Source of the DNA: JBHEKP01 sp041859375
Lineage (GTDB): Bacteria; Hydrogenedentota; Hydrogenedentia; Hydrogenedentales; CAITNO01
NCBI GenBank assembly: GCA_041859375.1
Contig: JBHEKP010000137.1
Span: 1-26,263 of the forward strand
DNA length: 26,263 bases
Reading direction: 5' to 3'
A program made the position numbers and the translations under genes. Below are positions 1 through 9,100 of this stretch, in pieces (the stretch's first letter is position 1; every line of letters begins with the position of its first letter). A model generated the notes under the pieces. The model saw only the letters and a program-made list of their open reading frames with translations. It did not search any database and was not told the origin of the DNA.

Positions 1-303
1 GTCCGGGTAGAACCCCTGATCGAGAACCGTGCGCTGAAACACAGGCTTGCCGTTGATCAGGATGCGGCGGCCTTCAATGGCGACCGAGCGCAAGCCGAAA
101 TAACTCCGCACCACGTCGACCGTCTTGCCGCGGCTGGTCAGCGTGAAGGTCAGATCATAGAGGAATGGCGCGCCCGGCTCCCACAGCCGTTTCTCGGCGA
201 GGTCCAGCACGAGCCGCCGGTTCCGCCAGGCGTCCTTCGCGGAATCGCCCCCCACCCGCTTGCCGTCCGCAAAGGCCACGGCCCTCAATTCGAGTTCCTC
301 GTC
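1..303 (-). pseudogene. Fragment of a second GH2 glycoside hydrolase (middle domain only)
   Basis: The minus-strand frame ending exactly at the window edge reads as the Ig-like second domain of a GH2 enzyme and the entry to its barrel, with recognisable blocks LWEPGAPFLYDL, SYFGLRSV, ILINGKPVFQR and TVLDQGFYPD. The same blocks occur, diverged, in the adjacent GH2 gene at about 540-810, so the two are paralogous copies rather than an exact duplication. There is no start codon or N-terminal domain: at about 300-306 the sequence switches into the neighbouring copy, one reading frame out. The gene may continue beyond position 1. Either a deletion fused two tandem paralogues or the assembly joined two loci; the sequence alone cannot tell. 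Confidence 0.75.
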
Positions 304-1513
304 GGTCCCGCAGCAGAATCTCGGTCCACTCCGCCACGTACGGCGCGTACCCTTCAGGCTTGTAGTTGTAGCCCCAGTTCGGGAACTCTCCCCAGACCAG
401 ATAGCCGAGTTTGTCGGCCCAGTAGAGGAAGCGCGGCTCGAACACCTTCTGGTGCAGCCGGGCACCGTTGAAACCGCAAGCCATGGAAAGCTCGATGTCT
501 CCCTTCAGCGCCGCGTCCGTCGGCGCGGTCCAGATGCCGTCCGGATAGAAGCCCTGGTCGAGCACCGTCCGTTGGAACACGGCCTTGCCGTTGATGAGGA
601 TGGCGCGGCCCTGCACCGACACGGTGCGCATGCCGAAGTAGGACTTCACCGCGTCCATGGTTTCGCCGTCCCGGGCCAGGGTCAGCGCAAGATCGTAAAG
701 CACGGGCTTGCCGGGCTCCCACAGCTTCACCGGCGACAGGGCCAGATCAAAGGCGGCCTGGCCGCCCGTGACCACCACGTCGGCCTTGCCGGCCTCCCTG
801 CCGTCAAGGGATGCGGCGGCGCGCAGGCGCATGCCGGGGAAGGCGTCCTTTACGCCCGCCAGCACGCGGAGCCGCTTGCCTGCGGGGTCCGGCGTCAGGC
901 GCAATGTCTCCACATAGGCCTGACCCACCGCCTCCATCCACACGGTCTGCCAGATGCCGGTGGTGCGGGTGTACATGCAGCCGAAGCTCTCCGGTTTCGG
1001 CGACTGCTTGCCGCCCGCCTGCGCGCCGGAGCGCACGTCGTCAAAGGCGTGGACCACCACGGTGTTCGCGCCGGGCACGAGCGCGGCGGTGATGTCGCAG
1101 GTCACGGGCGCGCTGCCGCCGGTGTGCGCGCCGACAACCGTCCCGTTCACCCACACGGTGGTCTTCCAGTCGCAGGCACCCAGGTGCAGCAGCACCCGTT
1201 TGCCCGCCCAGTCCGCGGGCGTTTCCACGGAGCGGCGGTACCAGACGTTGTTCACAAAACCCTTGCGGCCGAGCCCGGAAAGGGCGCTTTCGCGGCAGAA
1301 GGGCACGGTGATCTTGTCGGGAAACTTCGCGTCCGCAACGGACAGGTCAACGGCGTTGTCGTCCGTCTCCGCGAATTCCCATTCGCCGTTCAGGTTCAGC
1401 CACTGCGCGCGTTCCATGTCGGGCCGGGGATGCTCCGCCCTGGGGATGTCGAGCGCGCCCGCCGCGCCGCAAAACAGCAGCGCCGAGCAGAGTGTCACCG
1501 TGAGTTGCCGCAT
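155..1513 (-). CDS. GH2-family glycoside hydrolase, truncated before the catalytic acid/base and frameshifted at the 3' end
   Basis: Exported GH2 (beta-galactosidase/glucuronidase superfamily) enzyme. A signal peptide (residues 1-20, ending CGAAGA) is followed by a jelly-roll sugar-binding domain (about 25-200, with LNLNGEWEF and NNVWYRRSVETP), an Ig-like domain (about 205-300) and the start of the TIM barrel (RTVLDQGFYPDGIW, then EWTEILLRDR near residue 400). In GH2 enzymes the next residues are normally N-H-P-S..NE, holding the acid/base. Here the reading leaves the family at that point and runs about 50 residues out of frame across the second GH2 copy to a stop at 155. Both catalytic glutamates are therefore missing and the product should be inactive. 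AGGAGG at 1523-1528, 9 nt upstream, fixes the start. It lies 46 bp behind the GH127 gene, probably in the same transcript. GH2 membership is firm; substrate is unknown. Confidence 0.85.
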   Translation of the reverse strand: MRQLTVTLCSALLFCGAAGALDIPRAEHPRPDMERAQWLNLNGEWEFAETDDNAVDLSVADAKFPDKITVPFCRESALSGLGRKGFVNNVWYRRSVETPADWAGKRVLLHLGACDWKTTVWVNGTVVGAHTGGSAPVTCDITAALVPGANTVVVHAFDDVRSGAQAGGKQSPKPESFGCMYTRTTGIWQTVWMEAVGQAYVETLRLTPDPAGKRLRVLAGVKDAFPGMRLRAAASLDGREAGKADVVVTGGQAAFDLALSPVKLWEPGKPVLYDLALTLARDGETMDAVKSYFGMRTVSVQGRAILINGKAVFQRTVLDQGFYPDGIWTAPTDAALKGDIELSMACGFNGARLHQKVFEPRFLYWADKLGYLVWGEFPNWGYNYKPEGYAPYVAEWTEILLRDRRGTRIEGRGLCGRQAGGGRFREGRLAEPAARAGPRRETAVGAGRAIPL

Positions 1514-1559
1514 TCCTTGTCTCCTCCTGTTGCGCCGGTTCCCTTCACGGGCCGGACGT

Positions 1560-3983
1560 TCATTTTTCCTCGTTCAAGCGCCACTCCAGCAGACCGCCGG
1601 AAAAATCCTTTTTCAGTTTTGCCTCGATGCGCAGCCCGGTTGTCCTGACAGCCGGGAAACCGCACTCGTTGAAACGGTCTTTTTTCACCCCATGCCGCGC
1701 CAGCGGGCCAATGGGTTTCCACTTTTCGCCGTCAAGATACAGAAGCCGCCATGACTTCGGCGTGCGGCAGCCGCCGCCGGAGGCCTCGTCGTCGAACCAG
1801 TACACGGCGCACCCCGACACCACCGCCTCTTGGGGAAAACGGTATTCCACCCACTCCGTGCCGCCCCTGCGCGGCCACCAGGTGAACCGGGGGATGGTGT
1901 GGTCGTTGGAGTCCTTCGGCTCCGTGCCGTCGGACAGCGCCGCCAGCGAGTCGCCGGGGTTCGTGTGGGACGCGGCGGGCCTGCTTTCCGAGGCCAGCGT
2001 GGGCGGCGGCGCGGGGGACGCATGGTTCGCAGAACGCGCCAGCCACACCGCCATCTCGCCTTCGCCCCGGTGCGCCCAGGCGTAATAGGGGATTGCGGTC
2101 AGGGGCTGCGCCGTGTCGGCGACTGTGCCGTCCTCCAGCCGTTTCAGCGCATGGGCCGCGCCGGTGATGACCGTCACCCCGCCCAGCAGGTCGGGGCGGG
2201 CCTCGGCGGCCAGGGGTGTTTTGTCGTCCAGATACAAGTCCAGCACGCGCCCGCCGTTGTCAAGCCACTCGGCGCAGTACACCAGCGGTCCCCGCTCCAG
2301 CGCGGCGTGGCCCCGGTTTTCCACCACGTTCTCATGGCACAGCACGCGCCGCACCGGCATGGGCAGGACCAGCGAAACCGTGTCGCCCGCATTCCATACG
2401 CGGCGCAGCACCGCGAAGCCCTTGTCGAGCCGCAGCTCCTCCGGAGCGCCGTTGACCGCCACCGTGACGGGCTCGCAGTCGCCGTTTAGGTAGTAGTAGA
2501 GGTCGCCCGGCACGGGGTGGGCCAGCGCCCAGCCCGGCACACGCAGGCGCAGCTCAAACTCGCCCGCCGCCTCCGGGGTGACGGTCAGGGTGATGTTGCC
2601 GTCCCACGGGTAATTGCCCTGCTGGGCCACGGTGACCGCGCCGCTCGGGGTCGGAATTTTGGCCTCCCCGGCCATGTACAGGTTCACGTAGACTTTGTCG
2701 CCCTCCGACGCGTAGGCGAAACCCGGCAGCGAGGGGATGAACCGGACCACGTTGGTGGGGCAGCAGGAGCAGTCAAACCAGGGAGAGCGCTTCAGCGCGC
2801 CGTGGTTGAAGGGGAACTTGCCGTCGGAGGAGAGGGGGTTCGGGTAGAAGAAGGTGTCGCCCTCCATCGAAACGCCCGCCAAAAAACCGTTGTAGACGGT
2901 GCGCTCGAACACGTCCATGTATTTGCCGTCGCCGTGGAGCAGGAACATGCGGTGGTTCCACAGCGCGTTGGCGATGGCGGCGCAGGTCTCGCAGTAGGCC
3001 GTCAGGTTCGGCAGCTCGTAATTGTCGCCGAAGGCCTCGCCCTCGCGGCGCGCGCCGATGCCGCCGGTGAGGTAGAGTTTTTTAAGCACCGCGTTTTCCC
3101 AGATGCGGTCAACGGCGCTGATGTACGCGGCGTTGCCCGTGAGCGCCGCCACGTCGGCGACGCCGCAGAGGAAATAGGCCGTGCGCACGGCGTGTCCCAC
3201 GGCCTCGTCCGCCTCCAGCAGGGGCTTGTGGTCGAAATAATAGGGGCCGTACAGCTCCCGGTGCGCGCTGTTGCCCCGCTCGTCCACGAAAAATTTGGCC
3301 AGTTCCAGGTAGCGCCGCTCGCCCGTGGCCCGGCTCAGCTTCACCAGCGCCAGCTCCAGTTCCGGATGGCCCGTGGCGGCGTGTTTTTTGTCCGGGCCGA
3401 AGGTGCGGTCAATGAGATCGGCGCATTTCACGGCCACGTCCAGGAAGCTCCGTTTCCCCGTGGCCTCGTAATGCGCCACGGCGGCCTCCATCATGTGGCC
3501 CATGTTGTAGAGTTCGTGGGCGTTCTTGATGTCGGCCCACCGCTCCGAACCCGATCCGGGCGCGGGATGCCCCGGATCAATGGTGCGCGCCGTGTAGAGG
3601 TAGCCGTCGTCCTCCTGCGCCCCCGCGAAGAGCGCCACCAGTTCGTCCAGTTTCTTGTCCAGTTCCGGGTCCGGCTTGAGCGCCAGGGTGTACGCCGCGC
3701 CCTCCACCACCTTGAACACGTCCGAGTCGTTGAAAAAGATGCCCTCGTGCTTCCCCTCCATCAATCCGGCGGCCTTCGCGAAGTTGCTGATGCGCCCCGT
3801 CTCCTCCGATTTTTGGAAGTTGGCGGGCAGCGTCACCGTGCGGTTCGTCTCCATGCGCTTCCCCCAGAAGGCGTCGGTGACCTTCACGGCGGTGAATTTC
3901 ACCGGGGTGATGGGGTAGTCCTGCGCGCCGCCCGTCCCCGAAAGCACCATAACCCCCACAGCCGCCATGATCCCTGCCCGCAT
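1560..3983 (-). CDS. GH127-family (DUF1680) beta-L-arabinofuranosidase, exported, with C-terminal discoidin-like domain
   Basis: Predicted to release terminal beta-L-arabinofuranose from plant-type or algal glycans outside the cytoplasm. Signal peptide is residues 1-20 (ending GTGGA). An (alpha/alpha)6 catalytic domain follows: E332 and C334 in YCETCA and C407/C408 in CSCCPTN match the Glu-Cys-Cys-Cys zinc/nucleophile set known for HypBA1 of GH127. A beta-sandwich follows (about 430-640), then an extra domain (about 650-807, EWVEYRFPQEAVVSGCAVYW) resembling F5/8-type carbohydrate-binding modules. The frame is open upstream to 4085, but that stretch contains the predicted promoter. ATG 3983 has AAGGAG 8 nt upstream and starts a clean signal peptide, giving 807 aa. 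It is first in a likely operon with the GH2 gene. GH127 versus the related GH146 cannot be fully separated by eye. Confidence 0.92.
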   Translation of the reverse strand: MRAGIMAAVGVMVLSGTGGAQDYPITPVKFTAVKVTDAFWGKRMETNRTVTLPANFQKSEETGRISNFAKAAGLMEGKHEGIFFNDSDVFKVVEGAAYTLALKPDPELDKKLDELVALFAGAQEDDGYLYTARTIDPGHPAPGSGSERWADIKNAHELYNMGHMMEAAVAHYEATGKRSFLDVAVKCADLIDRTFGPDKKHAATGHPELELALVKLSRATGERRYLELAKFFVDERGNSAHRELYGPYYFDHKPLLEADEAVGHAVRTAYFLCGVADVAALTGNAAYISAVDRIWENAVLKKLYLTGGIGARREGEAFGDNYELPNLTAYCETCAAIANALWNHRMFLLHGDGKYMDVFERTVYNGFLAGVSMEGDTFFYPNPLSSDGKFPFNHGALKRSPWFDCSCCPTNVVRFIPSLPGFAYASEGDKVYVNLYMAGEAKIPTPSGAVTVAQQGNYPWDGNITLTVTPEAAGEFELRLRVPGWALAHPVPGDLYYYLNGDCEPVTVAVNGAPEELRLDKGFAVLRRVWNAGDTVSLVLPMPVRRVLCHENVVENRGHAALERGPLVYCAEWLDNGGRVLDLYLDDKTPLAAEARPDLLGGVTVITGAAHALKRLEDGTVADTAQPLTAIPYYAWAHRGEGEMAVWLARSANHASPAPPPTLASESRPAASHTNPGDSLAALSDGTEPKDSNDHTIPRFTWWPRRGGTEWVEYRFPQEAVVSGCAVYWFDDEASGGGCRTPKSWRLLYLDGEKWKPIGPLARHGVKKDRFNECGFPAVRTTGLRIEAKLKKDFSGGLLEWRLNEEK

Positions 3984-4032
3984 GCATGCCTCTCCTTGTG
4001 GTCCGCTCACCGCCGGAAAACGCCGAACCATG

Positions 4033-4061
4033 AATATACCCGGAAAAAAAGCGCGGGGCAA
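4033..4061 (-). promoter_or_regulatory. Sigma-70-type promoter of the GH127-GH2 unit
   Basis: On the minus strand the sequence reads TTGCCC, 17 nt, TATATT. Transcription would begin near 4026 and leave a leader of about 43 nt to ATG 3983. Both boxes and the spacing are near the sigma-70 ideal. A similar TTGCAC-N17-CATAAT precedes the GT2 gene, which supports this as the host's housekeeping promoter form. Confidence 0.6.
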
Positions 4062-4112
4062 GTGAACACGGCGGCGCAACTCCACGGTGGCGGCAGCTAA
4101 CCGAAAAAAAGA

Positions 4113-4139
4113 TTGCAGAATGCTTGGAGTTGTGATAAT
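4113..4139 (+). promoter_or_regulatory. Candidate promoter of the collagen/Hcp-like gene
   Basis: TTGCAG (4113-4118) and an extended -10, TG-T-GATAAT (4131-4139), are separated by 15 nt. This is short for sigma-70, but the TG extension can compensate. The predicted start of transcription, about 4146, falls inside the inverted repeats at 4145-4169. No better pair is visible in this AT-rich stretch. Confidence 0.4.
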
Positions 4140-4144
4140 GTTTA

Positions 4145-4169
4145 TTAACTAATGTTAAGCATGCTTAAC
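4145..4169. promoter_or_regulatory. Perfect 16-bp palindrome and overlapping inverted repeats, candidate operator
   Basis: GTTAAGCATGCTTAAC (4154-4169) is a perfect palindrome. A third half-site, TTAAC at 4145-4149, pairs with GTTAA at 4154-4158 around TAAT and sits 20 bp, two helical turns, from TTAAC at 4165. The cluster overlaps the predicted transcription start and lies about 50 bp before ATG 4222. That position fits a dimeric repressor site better than a terminator, since no T tract follows. No regulator gene is present in the window. Confidence 0.55.
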
Positions 4170-4221
4170 TTATTGTCCGACATTACCGACGCACCCCGCG
4201 TGGGTGGCAGGAGAGAGTAGA

Positions 4222-6018
4222 ATGAAATTTTCAGGTGCAAGCCGCCCCTTACTCGGAGTAATGGTTGCGGCGGGACTCATCTTTGGCCTGGCCGCAAGGT
4301 CTGCCGAAGCCCAAAACAGCAATGCACAGACAGCCGCACTGGCGCGGTTAATCGCCCTGCTCCGGCCGGTGCCCGGCCCGATGGGTCCGGCTGGGCCAGC
4401 GGGGCCTGCGGGTCCAATCGGCCCCGCCGGTCCGCAGGGTGAGCCCGGTATCCAAGGCCCCCAGGGAGAAACAGGCCCCGTTGGTCCGCAGGGCGAGCCC
4501 GGACCGCAGGGACCGCAAGGTCCGGCGGGATTGGACGGTTTGATGGGTCTACAGGGTGAACCCGGTCCCGCCGGTCCGCAGGGTGAGCCAGGCATCCAAG
4601 GCCCACAGGGCGAAACAGGCCCCGTTGGTCCGCAGGGTGAACCCGGACCGCAGGGGCCGCAAGGTCTGGCGGGATTGGACGGTTTGATGGGTCCACAGGG
4701 TGAACCCGGTCCCGCCGGTCCGCAGGGTGAGCCCGGTATCCAGGGCCCCCAGGGTGACAAAGGAGACAAAGGCGACAAGGGCGAACCCGGACCGCAGGGA
4801 CCGCAAGGTCCGGCAGGACTGGACGGTTTGCCGGGCCCGCAGGGCGAGCCCGGCCCGGAAGGTCCACAGGGTGAACAAGGTCCGGCAGGACTGGACGGCG
4901 CTACAGGCCCTCAGGGCGCAACCGGAGCCCAGGGCCCCAAGGGCGACAAAGGGGACAAAGGTGACACGGGCGCGACGGGCCCACAGGGCCCACAGGGTCC
5001 GCAGGGCCCTCCGGGACCGGCAGGCGGCGGTGTGACCGAACCCCAACCCCCGCAGATCATCGGCTACCTTGATTACAATGACACCAAACTCTTGCCCGAC
5101 CCGGTATATACCGTTTCCTTCGGCGTGGCGGCGCAATACAACTTGGGAGGCAGTATTCCCTCAATCAGCCTGCCTCAGTTCAGCGGGATTATGGTCCAAA
5201 AACTGGGCACGGAAAACAGTTCCCTTCTGCTGGACTCGGTCAGCTCCGGCAAACCCCTCGCCAACAACGTATCCCTGTTTCTGGGAACAGGCCTGGGCCT
5301 TGACCCCAAAACCGGGGATGTCACCGGCAAACCACAGGTTACCCTGGTGCTGAAGGGTGTGATTGTGTCCGCAAACAGCATCGGAGGCGAGGGAAGCGTC
5401 CCCATGGAGAACCTCGAACTCACCTTCAGCCTGATCGAATGGACCATTGCGAACCCTGGAGACCTTGCAGGCAGCCCGATCAAGGGGGGGTATGACGTGG
5501 CCAAGGCCAAGCCGGCCGCCGGTCCTGCCGCGCCGCCGTCGGAATACCTCTGCGGAGAAACAAGCCACCTGAAACCGGCCAAGGGGCAGTATCTTGTTGA
5601 CTATTATTCACAGGGGATTTTCAACCCTGTGACCTATTCACCGGGCGGCGCGGGCGGCACCACCGGAAAATCGAGCTTCTCCGAGTTCACCATTTCACGG
5701 CGGGTTGACACCGCGACCGCCCTGATGCTTTCGCTGATCTCAAACGGCAAACTCACCACCACCGCACCCCTTTTGATCCGCTCCTTCGGTCCGCTTCAGA
5801 GCTTTGAGGGCGATCCGCCGGTGGAATTGCACAAGACTTCCCTTGAGAATTACGCCGTGACCGGTGTGTCCATCAGCGCCTCAGGCGGCGAACTGGTGGA
5901 AAGCCTCTCGCTGAACTTCACAAAGATAAAATGGACGTATTTCCTCTATGACGACAACGGAGCGCCCGCCGGTGAAAGGACCACGGGCTGGGACTTGTCC
6001 AAGAATGTGAAGATATGA
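4222..6018 (+). CDS. Secreted collagen-like protein with two C-terminal Hcp-like domains
   Basis: A 598-aa exported protein. Signal peptide is residues 1-30 (ending RSAEA). Residues 52-267 are 72 uninterrupted Gly-X-Y triplets rich in GPQ, GEP and GDK, able to form a collagen triple helix. Residues about 279-429 and 457-598 are two related domains with the features of the Hcp/type VI tube-protein family: FSEFTISRRVDTATALML, a central VTGVSISASGG strand, SLNFTKIKWTY, and a terminal G(W/Y)D motif (GGYDVAKAK, TGWDLSKNV). Hcp forms hexameric rings, so a trimeric stalk carrying ring-forming heads is conceivable, but that is inference. ATG 4222 has AGGAG 8 nt upstream; an in-frame GTG at 4204 lacks such a site. 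No type VI secretion genes lie nearby, and the signal peptide implies Sec export. Structural or adhesive surface role is most likely. Confidence 0.85.
   Translation: MKFSGASRPLLGVMVAAGLIFGLAARSAEAQNSNAQTAALARLIALLRPVPGPMGPAGPAGPAGPIGPAGPQGEPGIQGPQGETGPVGPQGEPGPQGPQGPAGLDGLMGLQGEPGPAGPQGEPGIQGPQGETGPVGPQGEPGPQGPQGLAGLDGLMGPQGEPGPAGPQGEPGIQGPQGDKGDKGDKGEPGPQGPQGPAGLDGLPGPQGEPGPEGPQGEQGPAGLDGATGPQGATGAQGPKGDKGDKGDTGATGPQGPQGPQGPPGPAGGGVTEPQPPQIIGYLDYNDTKLLPDPVYTVSFGVAAQYNLGGSIPSISLPQFSGIMVQKLGTENSSLLLDSVSSGKPLANNVSLFLGTGLGLDPKTGDVTGKPQVTLVLKGVIVSANSIGGEGSVPMENLELTFSLIEWTIANPGDLAGSPIKGGYDVAKAKPAAGPAAPPSEYLCGETSHLKPAKGQYLVDYYSQGIFNPVTYSPGGAGGTTGKSSFSEFTISRRVDTATALMLSLISNGKLTTTAPLLIRSFGPLQSFEGDPPVELHKTSLENYAVTGVSISASGGELVESLSLNFTKIKWTYFLYDDNGAPAGERTTGWDLSKNVKI
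4420..4851 (+). repeat. Three tandem 144-bp units inside the collagen-like region
   Basis: Triplets 6-21, 22-37 and 38-53 of the Gly-X-Y region share one 16-triplet pattern (GPA GPQ GEP GIQ GPQ, then GET or GDK, and so on to GLD GL(M/P) G(L/P)Q GEP), giving DNA repeats at 4420-4563, 4564-4707 and 4708-4851. The first two are nearly identical; the third has GDK triplets in place of GET-GPV-GPQ. This indicates expansion by unequal recombination or slippage, so length may vary between strains. Confidence 0.8.
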
Positions 6019-6055
6019 CCCCCCACCGGGACTGACCCCCCGGCACAGTTAAACA

Positions 6056-6128
6056 AACCGCAGGCTCCCTTCCCTTCCGTCTGCCTCAACGTCAACGACG
6101 AAACCGGGGGGCCTGCGGTTAATTTTTT
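6056..6128 (+). terminator. Rho-independent terminator between convergent genes
   Basis: AACCGCAGGC (6056-6065) pairs perfectly with GCCTGCGGTT (6111-6120). The stem can be extended inward by five more pairs including G-U, around a loop of about 35 nt, and is followed by AATTTTTT. It ends the collagen/Hcp-like transcript. The T tract overlaps the last base of the GH106 gene running the other way, and the same stem may also block read-through from that side, though its opposite T run is poor. Confidence 0.7.
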
Positions 6129-9100
6129 CACCGGGGCTTTGCCGTGTTCACCGTCACCACGCGCAGCGGGGTGACGCGGACCGGCCCCAAAAGTCCGGAG
6201 GGGGGCAGGGGCTCAAAGCCCAGCAACCGCTTCGCCTCCGCAGAGGAGGGGACGGCGCTTCCGCCAAAGTGGGGCCGGAGTGCCTCCGGCACGCCGGGAA
6301 ACGAGTCCATCCCCGAAATCCGGTTGATAAGCGTGTTGGTCACAGCCACTTCCAGCCGGTTTTCCCCCGGCCTGACCAGGCCCTCTATGGCGAATTCCTG
6401 GCCGTCCATCCAGTGAACCCCCACCGGCCTGCCGTTGAGCACGATTTCAGCCACATTGCACACCCTGCCAAGGGACAGGCGGAGTTGTGCCGTGTCGGAA
6501 CAATACTCTTCGGGCAGGTCAAAGTTGATTGTGTATCGGGCGGTGCCACTGAAATGGCGCAGCTCCGGCAAATCGGTCCATGACTCCCCTGCCCGAAGAT
6601 AATGGTCCCTCCCCAGAGCGCCTTCACCGTCAAACCGAACCTCCCACACACCGCCCACCTCAAACACGGCGGGCAGGCCGGACACGGTTTCAACGCCGGT
6701 GCGGGGGGATGCTCCGTCAAAATAGTGGTAACCATGCGCGCCGTTGCGAGCCGCCAGCGCGGTGAATTGATCCGTCCCGGCCACGATTACTTCCAGGAAA
6801 TCACTCCACAGCATGCGGGGCGGCTCTTTGGCGCTGTCCGTGTGCTCAAAAACGATGAACCGGGACTCATAGGGGGCGAGTGACAGGCTCATCCGCATAT
6901 ATCCGTCTTTTTGGTTGTAAGCGTGTATCCGGCTTCGATCCCCGGTCCGGGGCTCCCATGCCCAGGGAACACCCTTCTCCATGCGGAAGCCCGCCGTGTC
7001 ATGAAAAGGGACCTCCTGAATGTTCGCCACAAAATAGATGTCCGCCGCGGCGGCGTGCCGGTGGAGGAAAGTGAGCCCGCCGTTTTCCCGTTTACCGGCG
7101 CGGACCAGATCAATGTCGAGATCCGGCGGCACGGTGGCGCGCAGCGCCTTGAGAAAGGGATCAAAGGGCGCGCTGTGAAAGTCAAGGGGATCCTCACGGC
7201 GCATGACATCGGCGAGGCTGTACGTGCGGCCCTTTCCAACAGATCGCGGTATTGGATCGTTTGCGCCGGAGGGCGCTTCAAACAGTTCTCCGCTGATGCG
7301 CCGCACCTCGGCGTCACCGGCCTCATGGTCCCGCATGCCCGTGGAGGCCTCCGGAACGCGCTCAAGCGCGATGACCGTGCCGCCCTGCCGGACATAGTCC
7401 GCAACGCGGCGGAGGCTCCCCGCCGGCATCGTGGCAATGTCCGGGAGGATCAGGGCGCGGTACTCCATCTCCCCCAGCCGCAGCCGGTCGCCGTCCATGG
7501 CGCAGTGGTTTTGCAGCACGTCGTCGTTGACGATGTCGAAGCCGTACCCGTTGGCGGCGAGCAGGCGGCCCAGTCCGCCCCATTCGAATTCGCGGGTCCA
7601 CTTGCGCGCGTTCAGCACGCTTTGGGTCCACTGGTTCGCCAGCGGGGAGTACACCGCCACGTCGGCCGTGAACACGCCCTGCCGCAGCAGCGCGCAGCAG
7701 CGGGCGGTGTATTCGGCCAGATGGTGGTAGTGGGGCCACCAGATGTTCTCCGGGCTCACCCGGAGCGCCGCGAAAAAGCCGCGCACGGGAAGGATGCCCG
7801 TCTCCGGGGACGCGATGATCCCGTGGTTGTAGAGCTTGTTGGCGCCCGCGCGCAGGTACCCGTCCGTGGCGATCTTCAGCTCCGAAAGGGTTTCCCGGTA
7901 GGGCTCCCAGTGCAGGTAGGTGAAGGCCTCGGCGCTCACCACGCCGCGCCCGTACAGGTGCGCGCCGGAGGCGGTGTACTCGCGCGGGCCGATGCGCGTG
8001 TCAAACCAGGGCACGGCGTCCTTCTCGCCCGCGGTGATTTCCATTTCGGGGAGGTGGGCCGCGCCCGCGCCCTCCATGATGTCGGTGACAAAGCCGTAGG
8101 GCTGGATGCGTCCGCGCACGCCGTGCTTTTCGCACCAGCCAAGAAAGGTGTTGAAGAAGGCGTCCATTCCCCGCCGGTGGAGAAATTCGTTCACGTCATA
8201 CCGGACTTTGGGGGAGATGCCGCCCACGTCCCACCACAGGGCGGGCAGCAGGGGAACCAGATCGTAGCCGTATTCCTTCTGGAACACCCCGAAGAGCCCG
8301 TCCGTCCAGTAAAGGCCGTTGCGTTGAATGGGCACCTCGAAACTGTCGCTGAAGAAGGACTCCACCGTCTTCCCGTAATGGTCGCCGATGGCGGCGGTGT
8401 ACCGCGCGCCCAGCGTCTCGCAGTAGCGGGTCATGGCGGCCTTGTTCAGGTGGTCCACCGCGTTCGCGTTGTCCCGCTGTGTGCGCCAGAAGGCCATCAC
8501 CCGCCACTGCCCCTCCGGCACGCTCCATTGCAGTTCCCGCCCTGTTTGCGGTGTCGGGAGTTCCACCAGCGAGTCCGGAACCAGCCTGCCATTTTCCAGC
8601 CGCCCCGCCACCACCTTCAGCAGCGCGTCCTCCGGGCCGATGACCGGCGTGGAGCGGGGCAGATCGTTGGGGTTGGGCGTGGCCTCCTCCGACAACGGCC
8701 CCGAAAAGGACCGGGGCCCCTCAAGGGTCAGCGCGCTGGAGAGCATCACCCCGCTCTGGTCTTCTTTCGGCACCCATTCGCCGCCCCAAATCCAGCCCGG
8801 CCCGCCGAAGTTGACGGAAAATTCCATGCCGCGCGCGGCGGCCTGCTCCACGGCGAAGCGGAGCAGCGCGAAATACTCCGGCGACAGGTACTCATGATTG
8901 CCCTTTTCGTACACCGGCTCCATGGAGACCTGCTCCACGCCGCCGATGCCCTGCCCCCTCATCTGGTCCAGTTGCCGGACGATGTCCTCGTCCCGCAGGG
9001 CGTTGCCCATCCACCACCACCGCGTGTGGGGTTTGCAGTCGGCGGGCGGAGCGGCAAAGGCCGCGTGCATCTCCTCCACGGTGGGCTCCGCGGCCAGGGA

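Noticed and set aside
2517..4100. Long plus-strand open frame opposite the GH127 gene
   Set aside because: It is the antisense shadow of a clear family member; the product is rich in Arg, Gly, Val and His with no domain, a normal effect of high GC.
4170..4778. Pro/Gly/Ser-rich minus-strand open frame
   Set aside because: Mirror of the Gly-X-Y repeats on the other strand; the sense protein has a signal peptide and ribosome site.
4222..6018. Type VI secretion locus
   Set aside because: Only the Hcp-like fold is present, in an exported collagen fusion; no sheath, ATPase or baseplate gene is in the window.
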